Shown: piece after piece, positions 34,334 through 40,961 of the stretch
Layout: each line of letters begins with the position of its first letter
How positions within the stretch are numbered: position 1 is the first letter of the stretch
Source of the DNA: Sphingomonas sp. Leaf208
GTDB lineage: Bacteria > Pseudomonadota > Alphaproteobacteria > Sphingomonadales > Sphingomonadaceae
DNA: 40,961 nucleotides
Reading direction: 5' to 3'
Assembly (NCBI RefSeq): GCF_001421415.1
Contig: NZ_LMKH01000006.1
Span: forward strand, 1 to 40,961
The notes under the pieces: model-generated
What the model was told of the DNA's origin: nothing
The model's database searches: none
The model's input: only the letters and a program-made list of their open reading frames with translations
Made by a program: the position numbers and the translations under genes

Positions 34334-37283
34334 GAAGGCGCTCCCCTTCCTTGTCGTAGAACGTTGGATCGACGATCGTTGCGGTCCGACGCGCGGCACC
34401 CGACCCGATCCGGACGATTTCGCCCGTCCTTGCGGCGCCGCCGCGGACCATGCCGAGTGCGATCGCGTGCCGCAAAAACGGACTGAACGCGGTCGACGTT
34501 ACATATCCTTCGGAGACGACCGTCCCGTCGGGGGCAGTCCCGACGACATGATCGCCGATCGGCAACGGTGGCTCGTCCGCCGCCACTGCAAACCCGACGA
34601 ACTGAAGCCGATCGGAGCGCTGATCGGCGTCGCGCAACAACGAGCGTTTGCCTATGAACTCGTTCTTCTTCTTGAGGACGTGGTTCCAGCCGAGGTCGAG
34701 CGCATTGGTCGTGCCGTCCGTGTCAGCGCCGATATGGAGATAGCCCTTTTCGGTCCGGAGCACCATCCAGGCGTCGATTCCGACTGGTATTAGTCCGTGG
34801 TCCGTTCCCGCTGCCATCAAGGCATCCCATAGCGCGGCGGTGCTGCGCGTCGGCACGTTGATCTCGTAAGAAGTCTCGCCAGTGTAGCTGACCCGAAATA
34901 CACGCGCCGGCAGGCCCGCGACCGTGCCCTCCGCAAAGCTCATATGCGGAAAATCATCGAGCAGCACCGTGGTGCCGACCGCCCGCACGATCGTGCGGGC
35001 GGTCGGGCCGGTGATCGTGACGACCCCCCACGCCGCCGTCACCGGCGCCACCACGACGTCAAGATCGAGCCATTCGCACTGGAGCCATTCCTCCATCCAC
35101 GCCGAAATGGTGTCGGCACCGCCGCTCGACGTGCCGATCAGGAAATGATCGTCGGCCAACCGCGTAGCGACGCCATCGTCGATGACGACGCCCTGTTCGC
35201 TCAGCATCAGGCCGTAACGGACCTTGCCGGGTTTCAGCGTGGACATGGTATTAGCGTAAATCAGATCGAGGAAACGGCCCGCGTCTGGCCCCTTCACCTC
35301 GATCTTGCCGAGCGGCGATCCTTCGAACAGCCCGGCGGCATTGCGCACTGCGAGCGCCTCGCGCTGCTCGGCCAAGTGCGGTGTTTCGCCAGCACGTGGA
35401 TAGTAGGCCGGGCGCATCCAGCCCCCATAATCCTCGAACACCGCGCCCTCCCCGACATGCCGGTCATGCGCAGGCATCCGGCGGCGCGGTCGGAACAGCT
35501 CGCCCCGGTTGCGCCCCCCCATGCTGCCAAGCGGGATCGATGTGAAGGGAAAGCGATATCGCGTATGGCCGGTGTCCTCGACGCTCCGCCCGGTCAGCGT
35601 GCCCATAATCGCCAGCGCGTTGACATTCGAGGTCTTGCCCTGGTCGGCGGCCATCCCGAGCGTCGTGTAACGCTTGAGATGTTCGACCGAGCGGAAGTTC
35701 TCGCGCGCCGACAAAGCGATGTCGCCGACGCTGACATCGTTCTGGAAGTCGACGAAGGCCTTCTTGCGCCCGCCCTCCACGTGCCAGCAGGGCAGCAACG
35801 GTGCCTCCGGTCGTTCATCGGTAGTCCATCGCGAAGCGGACTGGGGGACAACGTATTCGGCGAATGCCGCCGCTGTGCGTCCCGCCGCCTCGCCCGCCTC
35901 CAGCGCCTGCACCGTTGCGTAAGCGCCCGCCGCGGCTCCGACCGAGGTTTCGGCTTGCACGGAAACGCCGGGGACGAACGCGGCAATGGTGTCGTCCCAG
36001 CGCGTGACGCCGCCGGACTGACTGAACAGATGCACTGTCGGGTTGAAACCGCCCGACATCGCGAGATTGTCGCACGCAATCCATTCCTCGCCCCGCGCCG
36101 ATCGTACCAGTGCACGGTCGATGCGCTTGCGCCCGCGCGTGTCGATGACCGTCCCGCCGGCGATCGACCTGATGTCGCGCGCCGCTAGCGCCGCGAGCAG
36201 GTCGGTCGACACGGTTTCGCGAACATCGACGACCGCCGCCACGTACGCGCCGCTATCCGCGAGGGCGGTGGCGGTACGATAGGCATTGTCGTTGTTGGTG
36301 AAGATCACTGCCCGCCGGCCTGGTAGCACGGCAAAGCGGCGCACGTAGTGACGCGCCGCGCTTGCCAGCATGATGCCGGGGCGGTCGTTGCCCGGAAATA
36401 CGAGCGGGCGCTCGATCGCCCCGGTGGCCAGTACGACGCGCCCAGCGCGCACCTGCCAGGTGCGATAGCGTGCGCGTCTGGGGTCAGCGGCGCATTCGGC
36501 TTCGTTCGCGAGCTGTTGCACCATCGTCAGGCTGTTGTGATCGTGATAGCCGACCACCGCGGTACGCAGCAGAACCCGCGCCTCTGCCTGTGCAGCGATC
36601 GTGCGACCGACACGGTCCGCCCAGCGTGCGCCGGGCTGGCCATCGATCATGACGTCATCGTAGCGTAAGGTGCCGCCGAGGACGCCGTCCTGCTCCGCCA
36701 GGATCACGCGAGCCCCCGATGCGGCGGCGGCATTGGCAGCGGCTAGCCCGGCTGGCCCCGCACCAATGACAAGCACGTCGCAATGCGCGAAGCGACTTTC
36801 GTAGCGATCGGGATCGGCACCCTTCGCCACCTTCCCTAGACCGGCAGCCCGGCGGATGATCCCTTCGTAGAGATGCCAGTCCGGCCACATGAACGTCTTG
36901 TAATAGAAGCCTGCCGGCAGGAAGCGCGCGACCAGATTGTTGATGCCGCCGATGTCGAAACGGCTGTTGGGAAAGCAGTTCACCGGCTTCGCTACCAGGC
37001 CATCGTACAGCGGGATTTCGGTCGCGCGCATGTTGGGCGTCGATCGAGCACCGTCACCCAATTGTACCAGCGCGTTGCACTCTTCGACACCAGCGCCAAT
37101 GATCCCGCGCGGGCGATGATATTTGAACGATCGGCCGACCATTGACACGCTGTTCGCCATCAGCGCTGACGCGAGCGTATCGCCCGCATAGCCCTCCAGC
37201 GCGCGGCCTTCCCATGTGAAGCGTAGGGGGCGTGTGCGATCGATCTGCCCACCGCTCGAGAGGCGTGTGTTCTGGCCGCTCAC
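34326..37283 (-). CDS. soxA: sarcosine oxidase, alpha subunit
   Basis: Protein of 985 aa, the usual length. The N-terminal ferredoxin-like domain starts RTRPLRFTWEGRALEGYAGD. The NAD(+)-binding motif GAGPAGLAAANAAAASGA has its glycines at 174-179. The long C-terminal GcvT-like half (from about residue 600, e.g. PAYYPRAGE) binds tetrahydrofolate, so that the methyl group leaves as 5,10-methylene-THF instead of free formaldehyde when folate is present. The GTG start at 37283 overlaps the soxD stop (GTGA); an upstream reading through soxD is not protein-like. The C-terminus ends DPTFYDKEGERLRG, typical for the family. It is the third gene of soxBDAG. Confidence 0.95.
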   Translation of the reverse strand: MSGQNTRLSSGGQIDRTRPLRFTWEGRALEGYAGDTLASALMANSVSMVGRSFKYHRPRGIIGAGVEECNALVQLGDGARSTPNMRATEIPLYDGLVAKPVNCFPNSRFDIGGINNLVARFLPAGFYYKTFMWPDWHLYEGIIRRAAGLGKVAKGADPDRYESRFAHCDVLVIGAGPAGLAAANAAAASGARVILAEQDGVLGGTLRYDDVMIDGQPGARWADRVGRTIAAQAEARVLLRTAVVGYHDHNSLTMVQQLANEAECAADPRRARYRTWQVRAGRVVLATGAIERPLVFPGNDRPGIMLASAARHYVRRFAVLPGRRAVIFTNNDNAYRTATALADSGAYVAAVVDVRETVSTDLLAALAARDIRSIAGGTVIDTRGRKRIDRALVRSARGEEWIACDNLAMSGGFNPTVHLFSQSGGVTRWDDTIAAFVPGVSVQAETSVGAAAGAYATVQALEAGEAAGRTAAAFAEYVVPQSASRWTTDERPEAPLLPCWHVEGGRKKAFVDFQNDVSVGDIALSARENFRSVEHLKRYTTLGMAADQGKTSNVNALAIMGTLTGRSVEDTGHTRYRFPFTSIPLGSMGGRNRGELFRPRRRMPAHDRHVGEGAVFEDYGGWMRPAYYPRAGETPHLAEQREALAVRNAAGLFEGSPLGKIEVKGPDAGRFLDLIYANTMSTLKPGKVRYGLMLSEQGVVIDDGVATRLADDHFLIGTSSGGADTISAWMEEWLQCEWLDLDVVVAPVTAAWGVVTITGPTARTIVRAVGTTVLLDDFPHMSFAEGTVAGLPARVFRVSYTGETSYEINVPTRSTAALWDALMAAGTDHGLIPVGIDAWMVLRTEKGYLHIGADTDGTTNALDLGWNHVLKKKNEFIGKRSLLRDADQRSDRLQFVGFAVAADEPPLPIGDHVVGTAPDGTVVSEGYVTSTAFSPFLRHAIALGMVRGGAARTGEIVRIGSGAARRTATIVDPTFYDKEGERLRG

Positions 37284-37576
37284 AGCGCGTCCGTCCCGTC
37301 GAACGCAGAGGGCGCGGGTTCGTGCATCATGTAGATCGCTTCGATTTGGTGTGTGGCGGTATGCCGCGCGACGTTGAACCACCGGCGGCACCCAAATGCA
37401 TGGACCCAACGCTCGTAGTGCACGGCCTTGGGGTTCTTGCGCGTGAACAGATATGCGCCCCAGTCGGCGTCGGAGATGGTCTCCGACGGGCCGGGTCGGC
37501 TTATATGACTTTCGCCGCCGCAGCGGAATTCGAGTTCTTCACGTGGTCCACACCATGGACAGTGGATCAACAGCAT
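37280..37576 (-). CDS. soxD: sarcosine oxidase, delta subunit
   Basis: Small zinc-binding subunit of 98 aa: LLIHCPWCGPREELEFRCGG with the zinc-ligand cysteines, then the characteristic RKNPKAVHYERWVHAFGCRRWFNVARHT and EIEAIYMMHEP-like tail. A strong GAGGAG lies 6 nt before the ATG at 37576, 10 nt after the soxB stop. The stop overlaps the soxA start. It is part of the heterotetrameric enzyme and structurally holds the alpha subunit. Confidence 0.95.
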   Translation of the reverse strand: MLLIHCPWCGPREELEFRCGGESHISRPGPSETISDADWGAYLFTRKNPKAVHYERWVHAFGCRRWFNVARHTATHQIEAIYMMHEPAPSAFDGTDAL

Positions 37577-37586
37577 GGTTCGCTCC

Positions 37587-38864
37587 TCAATGCGCGATAC
37601 CGGAGGCGGCGGCTTCATCGATCAACGCGCCGGTCGAGAAGCGGTTGAGCGAGAAGGGTGTGGCGAGCGCATGTGGCATACCGGTCGCGATGTGATGGGC
37701 CAGCAGCGTACCGCCCGCCGGGATCGCCTTGAACCCACCGGTGCCCCAGCCGCAGTTGATGAACAAGTTCGGCACCGGAGTTGCGCCCAAGATTGGACTA
37801 CTGTCTTGCACGACATCGACGATCCCCGCCCATTGCCGTAGGAACCGCACGCGCCCTAGCGACGGGAATTGCTGTGCCACCGCACCGAGCACATTGCGCG
37901 CCATCGGCATGTTGCCGCGTTGTGCATAAGACGGATACAGGTCCAGTGCGCCGCCGATCACCAGTCCGCCCTTGTCCGACTGGCTGAGATACAAGCCAGT
38001 AGCGAGCGACAGCACTACGGTGTCGAGTATGGGTTTGAGAGGCTCGGTGACGAACGCCTGCAACGCATAGCTTGTCACTGGCAACCGGAAGCCCGCCATG
38101 TCGGCCAGCATCGTCGAATGCCCAGCGGCGGCGATGCCGACTGTCTTCGCGTTGATCGGGCCTCGGCTAGTTTCCACCCCCGCGATGCTGCCATCGGCGT
38201 TGCGACGAAAACCCGTCACCTCGCATTGCTGGATGATGTCAACGCCGAGCGCATCCGCTGCGCGGGCATAGCCCCAGGCGACTGCGTCATGCCGCGCGGT
38301 GCCAGCGCGCTTCTGCGCAAATCCGCCGAGCACCGGATACCGAGCATCCGGAGACATATCGAGGATCGGCACGCGCCGGGCGATCTCGGCGGGATCGATC
38401 ATGTCGGTATCCACACCGTTGATCCGCATCGCGCCAACCCAGCGCGTCGCCGCCTCCAGATCGTGCCGACTGTGCGCCAGCGTGATAATCCCGCGCTGAC
38501 TGAACATGACGTTGTAGTTCAGTTCCCGCGCAAGGCCCTCGTAGAGCTTCAACGAGAAGTCGTAGAGCGCTGCGCTCTCGCGGTAATAATAGTTCGACCG
38601 GATCACCGTTGTATTGCGACCGGTATTGCCGCCGCCGAGCCAGCCCTTTTCCAGCACCGCGATGTTGCGGATCCCATGATTCTTGGCGAGATAATAAGCC
38701 GTGGCGAGGCCGTGCCCGCCGCCGCCGACAATGACGACGTCATACGCCGGCTTCGGCACAGGATCACGCCAGGCCTTGGCCCAGCCCGTCTGTCCGCGCA
38801 GCCCCTCGCGCACTACACGCCAGCCCGAATAGTCCAGTCTCGCCAATTCCAGACCCCATTCCAT
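37587..38864 (-). CDS. soxB: sarcosine oxidase, beta subunit
   Basis: Catalytic subunit, 425 aa, of the enzyme that oxidises the N-methyl group of sarcosine (N-methylglycine). The FAD motif is VVIVGGGGHGLATAYYLAKN at about residues 43-62. EKGWLGGGNTGRNTTVIRSN follows. His192 in TARHDAVAWGYARA matches the histidine that carries the covalent FMN in known enzymes. The ATG at 38864 gives the right N-terminus (ARLDYSGWRVVREGL.. before the FAD domain). However, it has no ribosome binding site, and a candidate operator overlaps it, so the transcript may be nearly leaderless or the true start may be a GTG further in. A longer reading to 38957 is also open. It heads the operon soxB-soxD-soxA-soxG-purU; glyA, often present, is missing. 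Confidence 0.93.
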   Translation of the reverse strand: MEWGLELARLDYSGWRVVREGLRGQTGWAKAWRDPVPKPAYDVVIVGGGGHGLATAYYLAKNHGIRNIAVLEKGWLGGGNTGRNTTVIRSNYYYRESAALYDFSLKLYEGLARELNYNVMFSQRGIITLAHSRHDLEAATRWVGAMRINGVDTDMIDPAEIARRVPILDMSPDARYPVLGGFAQKRAGTARHDAVAWGYARAADALGVDIIQQCEVTGFRRNADGSIAGVETSRGPINAKTVGIAAAGHSTMLADMAGFRLPVTSYALQAFVTEPLKPILDTVVLSLATGLYLSQSDKGGLVIGGALDLYPSYAQRGNMPMARNVLGAVAQQFPSLGRVRFLRQWAGIVDVVQDSSPILGATPVPNLFINCGWGTGGFKAIPAGGTLLAHHIATGMPHALATPFSLNRFSTGALIDEAAASGIAH

Positions 38865-38876
38865 ACAGAACTGTAT
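38863..38876. promoter_or_regulatory. candidate TetR operator 4 (soxB/folD gap)
   Basis: ATACAGAACTGTAT has both 5-bp arms perfect (ATACA/TGTAT). It touches the soxB start codon and lies 64 nt before the divergent folD start, so a bound repressor could close both directions. It is the same motif as at 23861, 23941 and 30369. Confidence 0.65.
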
Positions 38877-38940
38877 TGATTGCTTGTACGTCTGCGGATA
38901 CGATGATTGCAAGCATTCTTCTTCGTAAGGGAACGAGGCG

Positions 38941-39882
38941 TTGGGAGCATCGATCATCGACGGGCGCGGTCGAGCGGACCGACTTTGTGCCGAGCTCGCG
39001 ATGGATGTTGCGGCTATGATCGCACAAGACAACCTCCGTCCGACGCTCGCAACGATCCTGGTCGGCGACGATCCCGCCAGCGAGATTTATGTGCGGAGAA
39101 AGGCGGAACAGGCGGAGCAGGTTGGTATAAGGTCGTTACGGTTTCGATTGCCGGCGGAGACCGATACGGCATCGCTGCTTGGGCTTGTTGCAGGGCTGAA
39201 CGCCGATCCGGACGTTCATGGCATCCTTGTGCAGCTTCCCTTACCTGATCATATCGATCGTGCCGCGATTCTGGATGCCATCGAACCCGGCAAGGACGTC
39301 GATGGCTTTCATACCCTCAATGCGGGTCGGCTCGCGTTAGGCGTCACCGGCCTCGTGCCCTGCACGCCTGCCGGTTGTATGATCCTGCTCGCCGATCACC
39401 TGAGCGATCTTCAAGGACGTCATGCGGTCGTCGTGGGATGCTCCAATATCGTCGGCCGTCCACTGGCGCAGCTGTTGCTCCAAGCGCGTTGCACGGTCAC
39501 TGTCGCGCATATTCACAGCGTCAATCTACCGGGTCTCGTCGGACTGGCAGATATTCTGGTGGTCGCGGCCGGATCGCCGGGACTGATCCGCGGCGACTGG
39601 CTTAAATTTGGTGTGGTGATCCTCGACGTTGGAATCAACCGGATCACCGATCCCGTCACGGGCACCGCGCGCATCGTCGGGGATGTCCGATTCAACGAAG
39701 CGCTGGACCGCGCGGCCGCGATCACCCCCGTTCCCGGCGGAGTTGGGCCAATGACGATCGCATGCCTGCTTCGCAACACGGTAATCGCCGCGCGACAATC
39801 AAGAAAGCGGACAATGTTCACGAACATCCCCGGGTCAGCCGAGCACCATCGATCGAACATGCAAGAGGAAGTTATCTCATGA
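38941..39882 (+). CDS. folD: methylene-THF dehydrogenase / methenyl-THF cyclohydrolase
   Basis: Bifunctional C1-folate enzyme of 313 aa that oxidises 5,10-methylene-THF to 10-formyl-THF. Catalytic Tyr50 and Lys54 are in [10 protein letters not shown]. Other marks are [10 protein letters not shown], the KDVDGFH motif, the NADP loop [14 protein letters not shown] near 164-177 and [12 protein letters not shown] near 263. The usual R in the GRS motif is C here (GCSN). It begins at a TTG with AAGGGAACGAGG upstream. The C-terminus is about 25 residues longer than common FolD proteins (after VIAARQ). This added tail runs through what looks like the leader of adhC and ends in an ATGA overlap with it. 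It passes the C1 unit from sarcosine oxidase to PurU, and is divergent from soxB. Confidence 0.93.
   Translation: MGASIIDGRGRADRLCAELAMDVAAMIAQDNLRPTLATILVGDDPASEIYVRRKAEQAEQVGIRSLRFRLPAETDTASLLGLVAGLNADPDVHGILVQLPLPDHIDRAAILDAIEPGKDVDGFHTLNAGRLALGVTGLVPCTPAGCMILLADHLSDLQGRHAVVVGCSNIVGRPLAQLLLQARCTVTVAHIHSVNLPGLVGLADILVVAAGSPGLIRGDWLKFGVVILDVGINRITDPVTGTARIVGDVRFNEALDRAAAITPVPGGVGPMTIACLLRNTVIAARQSRKRTMFTNIPGSAEHHRSNMQEEVIS
39814..39827. promoter_or_regulatory. palindrome ATGTTC-AC-GAACAT ahead of adhC
   Basis: Perfect 6-bp arms, 52 nt before the adhC start, inside the folD C-terminal extension. It may be an old operator of adhC now buried in coding sequence. No second copy was noticed. Confidence 0.35.
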
Positions 39883-40949
39883 AGACCCGCGCCGCTGTCG
39901 CATTCGAAGCGAAAAAACCGCTCGAGATCGTCGAACTCGACCTCGAAGGGCCAAAATTTGGTGAGGTGCTCGTCGAAATCATGGCGACGGGCATCTGCCA
40001 CACCGACGCCTACACGCTCGACGGGCTTGACTCGGAAGGGTTGTTTCCGAGCGTGCTGGGCCATGAAGGCGCCGGCATCGTGCGCGAAATCGGCGCGGGC
40101 GTGACCAGCGTCTCGGTTGGGGATCATGTGATTCCGCTCTACACCCCCGAATGCCGTCAGTGTAAGTCGTGCCTTAGCGGCAAGACCAACCTGTGCACCG
40201 CGATCCGCGCGACGCAAGGCAAGGGTCTGATGCCCGACGGGACGACGCGGTTTAGCTACAAGGGGCAGCAGATCTTCCATTATATGGGCTGCTCGACCTT
40301 CTCGAATTTTACGGTGTTGCCAGAGATCGCGGTGGCGAAGATCCGCGAGGACGCGCCGTTCGATACGTCCTGCAACATCGGTTGCGGCGTCACGACCGGG
40401 GTCGGTGCGGTGGTGCACACGGCGAAGGTGCAGCCGGGTGACACGGTTGTCGTGTTCGGGCTCGGCGGGATCGGGTTGAACGTGATCCAGGGTGCACGGC
40501 TTGCGGGCGCGGGGATGATCGTCGGCGTCGACATCAACCCTGACCGCGAGGAATGGGGCCGCCGCTTCGGCATGACCCACTTCGCCAACCCAAAGGATGT
40601 CGGTGACATCGTCCAGCACATCGTCGCGCTGACCGATGGCGGCGCGGATTATACCTTCGACGCGACCGGCAACACGATGGTCATGCGGCAGGCGCTGGAA
40701 GCGTGCCATCGCGGCTGGGGCACCTCGATCGTGATCGGCGTGGCCGAGGCCGGCAAGGAAATCTCGACGCGGCCGTTCCAGCTCGTCACCGGGCGCAACT
40801 GGCGCGGCACCGCGTTCGGCGGGGCGCGGGGGCGGACCGATACGCCGAAGATCGTCGACTGGTACATGAACGGGATGATCGAGATCGACCCGATGATCAC
40901 GCACCGCCTGACGCTCGACGAGATCAACAAGGGCTTCCGGACAGGTTGA
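39879..40949 (+). CDS. adhC: class III alcohol dehydrogenase / S-(hydroxymethyl)glutathione dehydrogenase, C-terminus altered
   Basis: NAD-dependent zinc enzyme that oxidises S-(hydroxymethyl)glutathione, the adduct of formaldehyde and glutathione, to S-formylglutathione. The ATG follows GAGGAAG at 7 nt and overlaps the folD stop. Catalytic zinc ligands are Cys40 (GICHTD), His62-Glu63 (GHEGAG) and a Cys in NIGCGVTTG. Structural zinc ligands are Cys92, 95, 98 and 106 ([10 protein letters not shown]). The cofactor loop is [11 protein letters not shown]. The reading ends [10 protein letters not shown] then RTG and a stop, at 356 aa. Normal members go on after INKGF with about 15 more residues ending like SIRSVVVY, as the remnant at 22475 still does. 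The altered tail loses the conserved Arg that contacts NAD, so the copy may be weakened or inactive. The window ends 12 bases later. Confidence 0.9.
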   Translation: MKTRAAVAFEAKKPLEIVELDLEGPKFGEVLVEIMATGICHTDAYTLDGLDSEGLFPSVLGHEGAGIVREIGAGVTSVSVGDHVIPLYTPECRQCKSCLSGKTNLCTAIRATQGKGLMPDGTTRFSYKGQQIFHYMGCSTFSNFTVLPEIAVAKIREDAPFDTSCNIGCGVTTGVGAVVHTAKVQPGDTVVVFGLGGIGLNVIQGARLAGAGMIVGVDINPDREEWGRRFGMTHFANPKDVGDIVQHIVALTDGGADYTFDATGNTMVMRQALEACHRGWGTSIVIGVAEAGKEISTRPFQLVTGRNWRGTAFGGARGRTDTPKIVDWYMNGMIEIDPMITHRLTLDEINKGFRTG

Positions 40950-40961
40950 TCCCGCCGGATT

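Noticed and set aside
34944..36188. 414-codon plus-strand frame opposite soxA
   Set aside because: Antisense shadow; soxA is recognised over its full length.
1..40961. CRISPR arrays, tRNA or rRNA genes, defence systems
   Set aside because: No regularly spaced repeats, no cloverleaf-like conserved arms and no rRNA sequence were noticed on either strand; nothing resembling Cas, restriction or toxin-antitoxin genes was found.

Overview
The window reads as part of an alphaproteobacterial, very probably sphingomonad (Sphingomonas-like), genome. The signs are high GC, two TonB-dependent receptors without SusD partners, spinster-type MFS carriers, and small accessory proteins of a kind common in sphingomonads. 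All identifications come from reading the sequence; no database search was run.

Left part (1-16.6 kb): a catabolic region for an ester- and/or glycoside-type substrate. It holds the end of an SGNH hydrolase, a DUF885 metallo-hydrolase, and two divergent units. Unit one is TetR-SDR (minus) facing MFS-carboxylesterase (plus). Unit two is TonB receptor-acyl-CoA ligase-TetR (minus) facing carboxylesterase-GH1 glycosidase-DUF3089 hydrolase (plus). The two TetR regulators are clear paralogues, as are the two type-B carboxylesterases.

Middle (16.6-19.4 kb): a decayed strip of accessory DNA. It has one small intact ORF, a frameshifted DUF5818-like gene, and a CGHEQ-type small-protein gene broken by a frameshift, an in-frame stop and a complete IS630-family element inserted at a TA. 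Joining across the TA restores the old reading frame.

Right part (19.4-40.96 kb): a coherent gene island that looks like a system for taking up and oxidatively N-demethylating (or otherwise dealkylating) an unknown methylated, probably amide-containing, compound and recycling the one-carbon units. A TonB receptor and an MFS carrier import. A Rieske oxygenase, an S9 serine peptidase, a cytochrome P450 and a phytanoyl-CoA-dioxygenase-like Fe/2OG enzyme process the substrate. One [2Fe-2S] ferredoxin and one ferredoxin reductase can feed electrons to both oxygenases. Heterotetrameric sarcosine oxidase (soxBDAG) oxidises an N-methyl amino acid. PurU and FolD handle the folate-bound C1 unit, and class III alcohol dehydrogenase, a VOC protein and S-formylglutathione hydrolase handle formaldehyde. 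A palindrome RTACA-N4-TGYAT occurs at four places, all next to starts of divergent genes of this island (phyH, Rieske, tetR/TonB receptor, soxB/folD). This suggests that the local TetR controls the whole set as one regulon.

Two adhC copies are damaged in complementary ways. A 41-codon in-frame remnant (N- and C-terminus only) heads the ferredoxin operon. The long copy at the right edge lacks the normal last ~15 residues.
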